DNA of 64,000 nt from Aurantimonas endophytica (GTDB lineage Bacteria > Pseudomonadota > Alphaproteobacteria > Rhizobiales > Rhizobiaceae), in the NCBI RefSeq assembly GCF_014196845.1, contig NZ_JACIEM010000002.1:310001-374000 (forward strand). The letters run 5' to 3'. Shown in pieces: positions 48,769 through 57,324 of this stretch. How positions within the stretch are numbered: the first letter of the stretch is position 1; every line of letters begins with the position of its first letter. Below the pieces are notes generated by a model. The model did no database searches, was not told where the DNA came from, and worked only from the letters and a program-made list of their open reading frames with translations. Made by a program: the position numbers and the translations under genes.

Positions 48769-50262
48769 ATGGCCGTCATGATGCCGAAGCCATCGCAGGC
48801 GATCCTCGCGCGTCGCGCGGCGATCGTTGGCGCCTTGCGAGCCATCGTGCCAGGCGAGGGCGTCGTCGATGCCGCCAACGAAATGGCGGTGTTCGAATCG
48901 GACGGCCTCACCGCCTATCGCCAGATGCCGCTCGTCGTGGTGCTGCCCGACACGGTCGCTCAGGTCGCGGCGGTCCTTGCCTATTGCCACGCCAACGACA
49001 TTCCGGTGGTGCCGCGGGGCTCGGGAACCTCGCTGTCGGGCGGGGCCCTGCCGCTGGAGGACGGCGTGCTGCTCGTCCTGTCGAAGTTCAACAAGGTCAT
49101 CGAGATCGACTACGACAATCGCTGCGCCGTCGTGCAGCCGGGCGTCACCAATCTCGGCATCACCAAGGCCGTGGAGGGTGAGGGCTTCTACTACGCGCCG
49201 GATCCGTCGTCGCAGATCGCCTGCTCGATCGGCGGCAACGTCGCGGAGAACTCCGGCGGGGTCCACTGCCTCAAATACGGCCTGACCGCCAACAACGTCC
49301 TCGGCATTGAGTTCGTCACCATTGAGGGCGAGGTGATGCGGCTCGGCGGCAAGCATCTCGACGCCGAAGGCTACGACCTTATCGGGCTGATGACCGGCTC
49401 GGAGGGGCTGCTCGGGGTCGTCACCGAAGTGACGGTGCGCATCCTGCAGAAGCCGGAGACGGCGCGCGCCGTGCTGATCGGCTTTCCGACCTCCGAGCAG
49501 GCCGGCGAATGCGTCGCCGCCATCATTGCCAAGGGCATCATCCCGGGCGGCATGGAGATGATGGACCGGCCGGCGATCCACGCCGCCGAGGACTTCGTCC
49601 ATGCGGGCTACCCGCGTGACGTCGAGGCATTGCTGATCGTCGAGCTCGACGGCCCGGGCGCCGAGGTCGACCATCTGCTCGCAGAGGTGGAGGCGATCGC
49701 CAACGCCAATGGCGCGGTGACCTGCCGGGTCTCGCAGTCGGACGAAGAGCGCGCCGCCTTCTGGGCTGGCCGCAAGGCGGCGTTCCCGGCCGTCGGGCGC
49801 ATCTCGCCGGATTATTACTGCATGGACGGCACGATCCCGCGCAAGGAACTGCCGAAGGTGCTCGCCGGCATGAAAGCGATGTCGGAGAAATACGGCCTGC
49901 GCGTCGCCAATGTCTTCCATGCCGGCGACGGCAATCTACACCCGCTGATCCTCTACGACGCCAACAAGGAGGGCGAGCTGCACCGGGCCGAGGAATTCGG
50001 CAACGACATCCTGCGCCTGTGCGTCGCCGTCGGCGGCGTGCTCACCGGCGAGCATGGGGTGGGCGTGGAAAAGCGCGACCTCATGCCGGAAATGTTCAAC
50101 GAGGACGACCTGAAGCACCAGCAGCGGGTCAAATGCGCCTTCGACGCCAAGCACCTGCTCAACCCGGGAAAGGTCTTCCCGCAGCTCCACCGCTGCGCCG
50201 AGCTCGGCCGCATGCATGTCCACAAGGGGCAGGTGGCCTTTCCCGATCTGCCGAGGTTCTGA
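48769..50262 (+). CDS. glcD: Glycolate oxidase FAD-binding subunit
   Basis: A 497-residue FAD-linked oxidase that oxidises glycolate (or D-lactate) to glyoxylate. The FAD-binding PCMH domain has VPRGSGTSLSGGALPLEDGVLLVLSKFN and CSIGGNVAENSGGVHCLKYGLT. The C-terminal FAD-oxidase domain has NVFHAGDGNLHPLILYD and GGVLTGEHGVGVEKRDLMP. The ATG at 48769 has GGGAG upstream. It is the first gene of an operon with glcE and glcF, with an Uma2-family gene in between. The product glyoxylate links to the isocitrate lyase pathway in this window. Confidence 0.93.
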   Translation: MAVMMPKPSQAILARRAAIVGALRAIVPGEGVVDAANEMAVFESDGLTAYRQMPLVVVLPDTVAQVAAVLAYCHANDIPVVPRGSGTSLSGGALPLEDGVLLVLSKFNKVIEIDYDNRCAVVQPGVTNLGITKAVEGEGFYYAPDPSSQIACSIGGNVAENSGGVHCLKYGLTANNVLGIEFVTIEGEVMRLGGKHLDAEGYDLIGLMTGSEGLLGVVTEVTVRILQKPETARAVLIGFPTSEQAGECVAAIIAKGIIPGGMEMMDRPAIHAAEDFVHAGYPRDVEALLIVELDGPGAEVDHLLAEVEAIANANGAVTCRVSQSDEERAAFWAGRKAAFPAVGRISPDYYCMDGTIPRKELPKVLAGMKAMSEKYGLRVANVFHAGDGNLHPLILYDANKEGELHRAEEFGNDILRLCVAVGGVLTGEHGVGVEKRDLMPEMFNEDDLKHQQRVKCAFDAKHLLNPGKVFPQLHRCAELGRMHVHKGQVAFPDLPRF

Positions 50263-50278
50263 TGGCGGGGTATTTCTG

Positions 50279-50890
50279 ATGAGCGCGATCGAGGAACTGG
50301 AGCGCCGCAACGAGACTCGTTTCGATGAGCGCGCTTTCGTGGATTTTCTCAAGTCGATCGAAGGCCGGTCGGGCTGGGACGGCGGGCGCTGGGAACTGAT
50401 TGACGGGGTACCGATCGACATGCCGCCAGCCACCTTGCGTCACGGTGCGATCGCGCGCGTCTTCGAGCGTCTTCTGGCATCCGCGCTGAGCCAGAAGGGC
50501 TTGCCGCTCGAAGCGACTCGGGAAGTTGGCGTCAGCCATCCCTCCGACGCGACCTTCCGCCCGGTCGCCGATGTGGTCGTCTTCGATCCGGCGGAGGAGA
50601 TGGCGTCTGGCGGCGAGCGGTTTCTCAAGAGCTGCCGGCTGGTGGCCGAGGTGCTTTCTCCCTCCACCGAGCCCTACGATCTCGTCTTCAAGCGACGCCG
50701 CTATACCGAACTGCCGGACTGCCGCCACGTCCTGATGATCGAGCAGGAACGCATGCGCGTTCGCCACTGGTCTTTCCGAAACGGCTGGGCGGAGAGCATC
50801 TACGACAAGCCGGACGACCGGATCGAGCTTCCCGAGTTCGGCTTCGCCTGTATTGTCCGCGACCTCTACACCCGGACCGACCTCGCATGA
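50279..50890 (+). CDS. Uma2-family (DUF820) putative nuclease inside the glc operon
   Basis: A 203-residue Uma2/DUF820 protein of the PD-(D/E)xK nuclease superfamily. N-terminal segment GRWELIDGVPIDMPPATLRHGAI, then RPVADVVVFDP (likely metal Asp) and LVAEVLSPSTEPYDLVFKRRRYTELP (Glu and Lys of the core). A nuclease function is predicted by fold, not shown. It starts 17 bases after glcD, and its stop overlaps the glcE ATG (ATGA), so it is translationally coupled within the operon. glcD, glcE and glcF are normally adjacent, so this is an insertion. Confidence 0.85.
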   Translation: MSAIEELERRNETRFDERAFVDFLKSIEGRSGWDGGRWELIDGVPIDMPPATLRHGAIARVFERLLASALSQKGLPLEATREVGVSHPSDATFRPVADVVVFDPAEEMASGGERFLKSCRLVAEVLSPSTEPYDLVFKRRRYTELPDCRHVLMIEQERMRVRHWSFRNGWAESIYDKPDDRIELPEFGFACIVRDLYTRTDLA

Positions 50891-52122
50891 GCATTACCCA
50901 GACCGCCTTGCATCCCTCCACTTCCACGCTGCGCCCGACGACCCCGGAAGAGGTTCGCGAGATCGTCGCAGCCGCCATTTCCGCCGAAGAACCGCTGGCG
51001 ATCGAGGGCCATGGCTCCAAGCGCGGCCTCGGCCGCCCCGTCCAGGCGGCGCGTACCCTGTCGCTGGCCGCCATGAGCGGTGTCACGCTTTACGAGCCGG
51101 AGGAACTGGTCCTCTCGGCTAGGGCCGGCACCCCGATCGCCGAGATCGAGCAACTGCTCGACGACAACAACCAGCGCCTGGAATTCGAGCCGCTCGACTA
51201 TGGCCCGCTGCACGGGCGGGAGCCGGGGCTAGGCACGCTCGGCGGCGTCATCGCCTGCAATCTCGCCGGTCCTCGCCGCCTGAAGCAGGGCGCGGCGCGC
51301 GATCACATCCTCGGCGTCGCCGCTGTGTCGGGCCGCGGCGAGATTTTCAAGTCCGGCGGCCGGGTGGTGAAGAACGTCACCGGCTACGACCTCTCCAAGG
51401 GTCTCACCGGCTCGTTCGGCACGCTGGCGGTGATGACCGACATCACGGTCAAGGTTTTGCCGAAGAGCGAGACCGAGACCACCCTGGTGCTGCGGGGCCT
51501 CGACGACGCCGCCGCGGCCGGCGCGATGGCCGCTTCCATGGGCTCCTCGGCGGAAGTGTCGGGCGCGGCCCACCTGCCGATGTTCGTCGCCGCGCGGGTC
51601 GCCGGCGGTACGCTCGGCAAGGAGGCCGCGACGCTGATCCGGCTGGAGGGGTTCGGCCCCTCGGTCGAGGCGCGCGCCGCGCATCTGGGCGCGGCCCTCT
51701 CGCGCGTCGCTCCGCTGGAGCGGCTGGAGGCAGACGCCTCCCGCGCGGTCTGGCGCGACGTGCGCGACGTCCGGCCCTTCGCCGACGGCACGGCCAAGCC
51801 GGTCTGGCGGCTCTCGGTCACGCCGACGCGGGGGCACGAGATCGTCATGAGCCTGCGCATGCAGACCGCCATCGACGCCTTCTACGACTGGCAGGGCGGG
51901 CTGGTCTGGATGCGGATGGAGGGCGAGCCGGACGCATCCCTCGTCCGCGAGACGATCCGCCGTTTCGGCGGTGGCCACGCGACGCTGGTGCGGGCGTCCG
52001 AGCCGGTGCGCGCGGCGACCGAGATCTTCCAGCCGCAGCCCGGTCCGCTGGCCGGCCTGACGCGGCGGCTGAAGGAGCAGTTCGACCCGCAGGGCGTGCT
52101 CAATCCGGGCCGGATGGGGTAA
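50887..52122 (+). CDS. glcE: Glycolate oxidase FAD-binding subunit GlcE
   Basis: A 411-residue FAD-binding subunit of glycolate oxidase. The PCMH motif is seen in EEPLAIEGHGSKRGLGRPVQA, the segment GTLGGVIACNLAGPRRLKQGAARDHILG is characteristic of GlcE, and GGRVVKNVTGYDLSKGLTGSFGTLAVMTDI completes the FAD site. C-terminal LKEQFDPQGVLNPGRM is the usual ending. The ATG at 50887 overlaps the Uma2 stop. A spacer of 212 bases separates it from glcF. Confidence 0.92.
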   Translation: MSITQTALHPSTSTLRPTTPEEVREIVAAAISAEEPLAIEGHGSKRGLGRPVQAARTLSLAAMSGVTLYEPEELVLSARAGTPIAEIEQLLDDNNQRLEFEPLDYGPLHGREPGLGTLGGVIACNLAGPRRLKQGAARDHILGVAAVSGRGEIFKSGGRVVKNVTGYDLSKGLTGSFGTLAVMTDITVKVLPKSETETTLVLRGLDDAAAAGAMAASMGSSAEVSGAAHLPMFVAARVAGGTLGKEAATLIRLEGFGPSVEARAAHLGAALSRVAPLERLEADASRAVWRDVRDVRPFADGTAKPVWRLSVTPTRGHEIVMSLRMQTAIDAFYDWQGGLVWMRMEGEPDASLVRETIRRFGGGHATLVRASEPVRAATEIFQPQPGPLAGLTRRLKEQFDPQGVLNPGRMG

Positions 52123-52166
52123 TGTGTGCATTATGCACGGCCGCGAGGCCTCCACGGCAAGGCCGC

Positions 52167-52334
52167 ATGAACCGTGTCCTGTTGGACGAAGGCGTGCCAC
52201 GCGAATTGGCGAAGGCCACCGCTATCACCAGGGTCATCGCAAGCTTGAGTCCCGCACGTGCGTTCCTCCTTCGACCGGACGGAACCCTGGTCGCAGATTT
52301 CGGCCCTTCTTCTCCAGCGCCGCGAGCCTATTGA
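52167..52334 (+). pseudogene. Possible remnant of a DUF5615 (PIN-like) gene
   Basis: The frame starting at 52167 begins MNRVLLDEGVPRELAKA, which matches the N-terminal pattern of PIN-like DUF5615 proteins (LLDEN/G-x-P-R-x-L-A). The normal about 100-residue domain is not continued; the frame drifts into unrelated sequence (LSPARAFLLRPDGTLVADF) and ends one base before the glcF ATG. It sits between glcE and glcF, where no gene normally lies. Tentative: a short peptide match can be coincidental. Confidence 0.35.
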
Positions 52335-53678
52335 ATGCAAACAACCTTCTCCCCCGCCCAGCTTGCCGATCCGGAAATCGCCCATTCCGAGGGGATCATC
52401 CGCAAATGCGTGCATTGCGGCTTCTGCACCGCGACCTGCCCGACCTATGTGACGCTCGGCAACGAGCTCGACAGTCCGCGCGGGCGCATCTACCTGATCA
52501 AGGAGATGCTGGAAAACGACCGGCCAGCCGACGAGAAGACCGTCAAGCACATCGACCGCTGCCTCTCGTGCCTCGCCTGCATGACCACCTGCCCGTCGGG
52601 GGTGAACTACATGCACCTCGTCGACCATGCGCGCACCCATATCGAACGGACCTATCGCCGGCCGCTGGTTGACCGGATGATCCGCCGGGTGCTGGCGATG
52701 ACGCTGCCCTATCCGGGCCGCTTCCGGGCGAGCCTGACGATGGCGCGGATCGCGCGGCCGCTGGCGCCACTCTTCGCCGCGGTGAAGCCGCTGAAGCCGC
52801 TGGCCGCCATGCTGAAGCTCGCGCCCGCCGCCGTGCCCCCGCGCTCCGCCGTCAACGAGCCCGGCGTGCATCCGGCATCCGGGCCGCGCCGCGGCCGCGT
52901 GGCGATCCTGCGCGGCTGCGCCCAGTCGGTGCTCGACCCGAAGATCAACGAGGCGACGGTGCGGCTACTGGGGCGGCTCGGCGTCGAGGTGGTGGTGCCG
53001 GAGGGCGAGGGCTGCTGCGGCGCGCTCGTCCACCACATGGGCCGGGAGGACGACGCGCTGGGCTTCGCCCGCCGCAATGTCGACGTCTGGAGCCGCGAGA
53101 TCGCCGCGGGTGGGCTCGACGCGATCATCGTCACCACGTCGGGCTGCGGCACGACGATCAAGGATTACGGCCACATGCTGCGGCTCGACCCGGCCTATGC
53201 CGAGAAGGCCGCGCTGGTGTCGTCGCTGGCGAAGGATGTCACCGAATATCTGTCCGGGCTCGACCTGCCGCTGCCGGCCAACGCGACCGATCTCGTCGTC
53301 GCCTATCATTCGGCCTGTTCGATGCAGCACGGCCAGAAGATCACCATGGCGCCGAAAGTGCTGCTGGCGCAGGCCGGATTCACCGTCCGCGACGTGCCGG
53401 AGGGGCATCTGTGCTGCGGTTCGGCCGGCACCTACAACATCCTGCAGCCGGAGATCGCCGCGACGCTGCGCGACCGCAAGGTGCGCAATATCGCGAGCAT
53501 TGCGCCACAGGCGGTAGCAACCGGCAATATCGGCTGCATGACGCAGATCGGCTCGGCGACGGCGATCCCCATTCTCCACACGGTGGAACTGCTCGACTGG
53601 GCCTTTGGCGGTGAAAGGCCGGCAAGTCTTGCCGGCATCGAGCCACGCTCCCAGCCGGCCCTGGTCGCCGCGGAATAG
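52335..53678 (+). CDS. glcF: Glycolate oxidase iron-sulphur subunit
   Basis: A 447-residue Fe-S subunit carrying electrons from GlcDE to the quinone pool. Two 4Fe-4S motifs are near the N-terminus (CVHCGFCTATCPTY and CLSCLACMTTCPSGVNY). Two CCG domains follow (GCCGALVHHMG, LCCGSAGTYNILQ, with TSGCGTT and HSACSMQH segments). Last gene of the glc operon, followed by an intrinsic terminator. Confidence 0.94.
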   Translation: MQTTFSPAQLADPEIAHSEGIIRKCVHCGFCTATCPTYVTLGNELDSPRGRIYLIKEMLENDRPADEKTVKHIDRCLSCLACMTTCPSGVNYMHLVDHARTHIERTYRRPLVDRMIRRVLAMTLPYPGRFRASLTMARIARPLAPLFAAVKPLKPLAAMLKLAPAAVPPRSAVNEPGVHPASGPRRGRVAILRGCAQSVLDPKINEATVRLLGRLGVEVVVPEGEGCCGALVHHMGREDDALGFARRNVDVWSREIAAGGLDAIIVTTSGCGTTIKDYGHMLRLDPAYAEKAALVSSLAKDVTEYLSGLDLPLPANATDLVVAYHSACSMQHGQKITMAPKVLLAQAGFTVRDVPEGHLCCGSAGTYNILQPEIAATLRDRKVRNIASIAPQAVATGNIGCMTQIGSATAIPILHTVELLDWAFGGERPASLAGIEPRSQPALVAAE

Positions 53679-53691
53679 GTCTCGACGCAAG

Positions 53692-53718
53692 AAGGCCCGC
53701 CGTCGCCGGCGGGCCTTT
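53692..53718. terminator. Intrinsic terminator after glcF
   Basis: AAGGCCCGCC at 53692-53701 pairs with GGCGGGCCTT at 53708-53717 (6-nt loop GTCGCC), with TTT on the plus strand. It lies between convergent glcF and the L,D-transpeptidase gene and can act on either strand. Confidence 0.8.
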
Positions 53719-53742
53719 CGTGAGAGACGGCTGTATCGCGAA

Positions 53743-54471
53743 TCAGCCGCCGAAGATTGCCGTCAGGATGTTCGACTGAACCGGGCCGAGATCGGCATAG
53801 ACGTTCTTCGGGCCTTCGCCACGCGGGCCGATGACGATCACCTTGGTACCGTTCGGCACCCGCGAATACAGGTGCTCGACGTCCTCGTTCATCATCCGGA
53901 CGCAGCCCGACGACATGTTCTGGCCGATCGTCCAGGGCTGGTTGGTGCCGTGGATGCGGAACAGCGAGTCGCGGCCGCCGCGATAGAGATACATCGCCCG
54001 CGCGCCGAGCGGGTTCGCGGGGCCGCCTGCCATGTAGGCGGGCAGGATACGGCCCTTGGCGCGCTCGCGCTTGATCATCGCCGCCGGCGGGGTCCAGCCC
54101 GGCCACTCCGCCTTGCGGCCCACCTTCATGTTGCCCGACCAGCCGAAGCCTTCCTTGCCGACGCCTACGCCGTAGCGGGTCGCCATGCCGGCGCCCTCGA
54201 CGAAATAGAGATATTTGCGCTGCGAATCGACGATGATCGTGCCGGGGGCCTCTTTCGTCTCGATCCGCACCTGCTTGCGCATGAACGCCGCCGCGGGACG
54301 GCGCTGCTGCACGGCGCGCGTTTGCGACAGGGCCTCGGCGCGCGCGGGGCTGACGGTTTGCCAGCTATTGGTGGCGTAATCATAGCGGCGGGTCTCCTGC
54401 GCGCCTGCCTCGACGGTCAGGAGAAGCGCCAGGGCGGCTGCGATGCCGGCACCGATCTTGGCTGATGTCAT
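53743..54471 (-). CDS. L,D-transpeptidase (YkuD domain), second of a tandem pair
   Basis: A 242-residue exported L,D-transpeptidase that cross-links peptidoglycan 3-3 or attaches proteins to it. A signal peptide (ALALLLTVEAGA-Q) precedes a short linker. The YkuD domain starts at PGTIIVDSQRKYLYFVEGAG and has the catalytic His/Cys motif HGTNQPWTIGQNMSSGCVRMMNEDV. The ATG at 54469-54471 begins the signal peptide. Its neighbour upstream on the same strand is a paralogue with the same domain. Confidence 0.92.
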   Translation of the reverse strand: MTSAKIGAGIAAALALLLTVEAGAQETRRYDYATNSWQTVSPARAEALSQTRAVQQRRPAAAFMRKQVRIETKEAPGTIIVDSQRKYLYFVEGAGMATRYGVGVGKEGFGWSGNMKVGRKAEWPGWTPPAAMIKRERAKGRILPAYMAGGPANPLGARAMYLYRGGRDSLFRIHGTNQPWTIGQNMSSGCVRMMNEDVEHLYSRVPNGTKVIVIGPRGEGPKNVYADLGPVQSNILTAIFGG

Positions 54472-54606
54472 GCTGTTTTCCTCATACAGGCGGAGCGGCT
54501 CTCCAGCGGCGCCGCAACGAGATGCTGCCATGGTCCGGACCGGCTGTCGCCGGCCCGTCATCTGATCGGTGGGTCCTGGATCAGATGTTCCTCGGTGGTG
54601 TTGCCG

Positions 54607-55479
54607 TTAGCGCACGACGACTTTCGTGCCGACGCCCACCCGCTCGTAGAGCTCCATCACGTCCTGATTGCGCATCCGGATGCAGCCGGAGGAGACCGAC
54701 TGGCCGATCGTCCAGGGCTGGTTGGTGCCGTGGATGCGGTAGAGGGTGGAGCCGAGATAGAGCGCCCGCGCGCCGAGCGGATTGGCCTCGCCGCCTTTCA
54801 TGTGGGCGGGCAGGATGCGGCCGTTGCGGCGCTCCCGCGCGATCATCTCCTTCGGCGGCGTCCAACCCGGCCATTCGGCCTTGCGGGTGATCGGATGCCG
54901 GCCCTTCCAGGCAAAGCCCGGCTTGCCGACCCCAACACCATAGCGCCGCGCCGTGCCGCCCTTGCCGACATGGTAGAGAAACTTCGAGCCGGTATCGACG
55001 ACGATCGTCCCCGGCTTTTCCTTGCCGTGATAGGCGACGTCCTGCGGCAGGTAGACCGGATCGACATGGTGCTGCGGCACCATCTGGCGCGGTCGCTGCA
55101 GTGCCACCTGCTGGGGCTGGCTGGGATGGAAGCCGCGGCGCACCACGCCCTGCGTGCGGCGAGGGTCGACGACCACCGGGGCGGGGTAGCGCACGACGCG
55201 CCGCGCGCCGGCCGGTTGCTCGCGAAGCACCGGCCGCGCCCGTCCGACGGCGACCGGCCGGGCGCCAAGCACAGCACCTGAGAGATTGTTGGTCGGGCTG
55301 TTCATGTGCGGCCGGCGGTAGCCCGGCACGACGCCGCTGCCCGGCGACAGCTGCAGGATCCATTCGCCGCGCAGCGCCGGAGAGACCTCGACCCCGCGCT
55401 GCTGTGCAAAACTCGTCGTCGGATGCCCGATGACGGCCGCAAGGGCTGTGACGGCCATCAATGAAAAAATGCGTCGCAT
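54607..55479 (-). CDS. L,D-transpeptidase (YkuD domain), first of a tandem pair
   Basis: A 290-residue exported L,D-transpeptidase. Signal peptide MRRIFSLMAVTALAAVIGHPTTSFA-Q, then a basic, Pro/Arg-rich linker of about 120 residues not present in its paralogue. The YkuD domain follows with PGTIIVVDTGSKFLYHV-like fold and catalytic motif HGTNQPWTIGQSVSSGCIRMRNQDV. GAGGA seven bases before the ATG at 55477-55479. Tandem duplication with the 53743-54471 gene, 135 bases apart. Confidence 0.92.
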   Translation of the reverse strand: MRRIFSLMAVTALAAVIGHPTTSFAQQRGVEVSPALRGEWILQLSPGSGVVPGYRRPHMNSPTNNLSGAVLGARPVAVGRARPVLREQPAGARRVVRYPAPVVVDPRRTQGVVRRGFHPSQPQQVALQRPRQMVPQHHVDPVYLPQDVAYHGKEKPGTIVVDTGSKFLYHVGKGGTARRYGVGVGKPGFAWKGRHPITRKAEWPGWTPPKEMIARERRNGRILPAHMKGGEANPLGARALYLGSTLYRIHGTNQPWTIGQSVSSGCIRMRNQDVMELYERVGVGTKVVVR

Positions 55480-55890
55480 GGCGGATCCTCGTTCCGTTGT
55501 TTGGAGCAAGCACGCTCCGCAACCGGTCTCGGCCACAGCTTCGCCGCAAAGCCCGACCGAACGGTAAATGCCGCAAGGAGATGGCAGCACGGTTCTCGAA
55601 ACCAAATCATAGGGTTAACAAGCCGTATCTGCCGCCGTCCGACGCTCGGTTGGAGCCGGGCATTGGATCGTGAGACGCTTTTTGGTCACACCCGTCCCCA
55701 TCAGCGACCCGACGGGGCCAGAACTTATTGTGCAGTGCAGCATAAATGTTAGATTGTTGACGCTGGGTCTTCCCGGCGAAGGCCGATCAGAGCCGCAGAG
55801 GGAAAACGCCAACAGGGCAGTTCGGGCCGCTACGGCGCGCCCGGGGATCAACCTCGACACGGCCGCCGAACGCGGCTCCTGGAGCATTCC
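55480..55890. promoter_or_regulatory. Long intergenic region with a second PhaR-like box
   Basis: About 411 bases between the divergent L,D-transpeptidase and a small plus-strand gene. At 55728-55745 the minus strand reads TTATGCTGCACTGCACAA, a one-mismatch copy of the box upstream of the phasin gene. No protein gene in the box's orientation is convincing before the transpeptidase ATG 249 bases away. A small RNA or a long leader is possible. Otherwise no gene, repeat or terminator is evident. Confidence 0.5.
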
Positions 55891-56085
55891 ATGATCGCTC
55901 TTACCCTGATCGTCTGCCTCAACGCCGCCCCGGCCAATTGCCAGTCCGAGAACGTCGCCTTCGACGGCTCCATCATGCAGTGCGCCATGTTCGGCCAGGC
56001 GGCCGCCGTCCAGCACCTGCAGGGGCGGCCGAAATGGCACCTGAAGCGCTATCGCTGCGATACGCGCCGCTTCACGGACGCCTGA
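55891..56085 (+). CDS. Small conserved hypothetical protein
   Basis: A 64-residue protein reading MIALTLIVCLNAAPANCQSE, then FDGSIMQCAMFGQAAAVQHLQ and WHLKRYRCDT. Four cysteines and a short hydrophobic N-terminus suggest export or membrane association. The pattern (LTLIVCL-x-A...C, G-S-x-M-Q-C-A-x-F-G-Q, W-x-L-x-x-x-x-C) recurs in small proteins of alphaproteobacteria. Function unknown. Confidence 0.65.
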   Translation: MIALTLIVCLNAAPANCQSENVAFDGSIMQCAMFGQAAAVQHLQGRPKWHLKRYRCDTRRFTDA

Positions 56086-56226
56086 CGCCGTCACCGCCGG
56101 TCCGCGAGTGAGGCGGGGCAACAGGCGGGACGCGCTTGCCGTCTGCGGTTAGCGATCATGCGAGCTACGCGCAACGGGGGCTCCCAGGCTCCGTCCCCCA
56201 TCTTGTCAGCGTCCGGCCCGCCTGCG

Positions 56227-56892
56227 ATGACGGTTGTCATGAGCGAGCCCCTCGATTCACCGCCCGGCCTGTCGGAAGGCCCCGACGGGCGTCTGCGCTG
56301 TGCCTGGCACGGCAGCGACGAGGCCTATCGGCGCTACCACGACGACGAGTGGGGCCGGCCGACGGCAGATGACGACCGCCTGTACGAGAAGCTCTGCCTC
56401 GAGGGGTTCCAGGCGGGCCTCTCCTGGCTGACGATCCTGCGCAAGCGCGAGGCGTTCCGCGAACTCTTCCACGGCTTCGCCGTCGACCGCGTCGCGGCGA
56501 TGGACGAGGACGACATCGCGCGGATCGTCCTCGACGCGCGGATCATCCGCCATCGCGGCAAGATCGTCTCGGCCATCAACAACGCCCGCCGCACCCAGGC
56601 GGTGCAGGCGGCGCACGGCTCGCTGGCCGCCTTCCTCTGGGCGCACGAGCCGCCGGCCTCGGAGCGGCCGGAGAGCGTCGACTGGGAATGGCTGCGCGCC
56701 AACCCCGTGACCCCCGCCGCGACGCGCCTGTCGAAGGCCCTGAAGCAGGCCGGCTTCACCTTCGTCGGCCCCACGACGGTCTACGCCTTCATGCAGTCGA
56801 TGGGCTTCGTCAACGACCATGTCGAGGGGTGCTGCGTGCGCGACGAGTGCGCGGCCGAGCGGGCGGCGTTCGTGCGACCGGCATCGGCGTAG
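56227..56892 (+). CDS. tag: DNA-3-methyladenine glycosylase I
   Basis: A 221-residue base-excision enzyme that removes 3-methyladenine from alkylated DNA. Zinc ligands are visible: Cys in LRCAWHGS (residue 25) and His in RRYHDDEWG (residue 38), then His and Cys in VNDHVEGCC near the end. The central WLTILRKREAFRELFHGF matches the fold. The ATG at 56227 is used; ATG at 56239 (MSEPLDS) is possible. The 3' half (from about 56537) has a near-identical second copy at 57638-58045. Confidence 0.93.
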   Translation: MTVVMSEPLDSPPGLSEGPDGRLRCAWHGSDEAYRRYHDDEWGRPTADDDRLYEKLCLEGFQAGLSWLTILRKREAFRELFHGFAVDRVAAMDEDDIARIVLDARIIRHRGKIVSAINNARRTQAVQAAHGSLAAFLWAHEPPASERPESVDWEWLRANPVTPAATRLSKALKQAGFTFVGPTTVYAFMQSMGFVNDHVEGCCVRDECAAERAAFVRPASA

Positions 56893-56944
56893 GACTGCCG
56901 CCGAAAACAAGCGATTGTGCTTGTAAGTCGCCCGGACAAGCACC
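56537..56944 (+). repeat. Direct repeat, copy 1: tag 3' end plus downstream hairpin
   Basis: 408 bases repeated with about 90% or higher identity and no length change at 57638-58045. It covers the tag 3' end and 52 bases beyond, including the 8-bp stem GTGCTTGT (56917-56924) / ACAAGCAC (56936-56943). The second copy lacks the tag 5' end. Confidence 0.88.
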
Positions 56945-56952
56945 GCCTCGAC

Positions 56953-57324
56953 TCAGTTCGGCTTGTAGATACCTCGGTCCATAGCATAGAGCGCCATGCC
57001 GGCGTGGCCCGCCTGCGGAAAGTGCTGCGATTTTGCTATCTCTTCGATCATCTGGCGTGCGGCCTGCGGGGCAATAGGTCGCGTAGCCTGAGCCGCATTG
57101 AGACGGACCTGCCAATTCGCGTGCCCATAGAGCGCAAGCAGCGCCCGGCGCTGGTCGCCTTCGCGGCGTTCCAACTCGTCCTCAACCGCCAAGGCCTCAT
57201 CGTAGAGCCGATTGAATTGACCGACGAGATTTTCCAGCAGGGCCCTGTCCTGCGCCACCCCGATTTCGGAGTAGCGGGCGATCAGTTGTTCGATCGTCAT
57301 TTCGCCGCGCTTCGCTCGCGTCAT
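56953..57324 (-). CDS. DUF2019 family protein, copy 1 (probable immunity protein)
   Basis: A 123-residue helical protein of the DUF2019 family: MTIEQLIARYSEIGVAQDRALL near the start, ALYGHANWQVRLNAAQATRPIAPQAARQMIEEIA, and the conserved end FPQAGHAGMALYAMDRGIYKP. The ATG at 57322-57324 overlaps the stop of the orphan toxin C-terminal frame as ATGA. DUF2019 proteins are typically encoded just after HHIVE-type toxin domains in Rhizobiales, so an immunity role is inferred from context. It shares only about one third of residues with copy 2 at 58169-58540. Confidence 0.75.
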   Translation of the reverse strand: MTRAKRGEMTIEQLIARYSEIGVAQDRALLENLVGQFNRLYDEALAVEDELERREGDQRRALLALYGHANWQVRLNAAQATRPIAPQAARQMIEEIAKSQHFPQAGHAGMALYAMDRGIYKPN

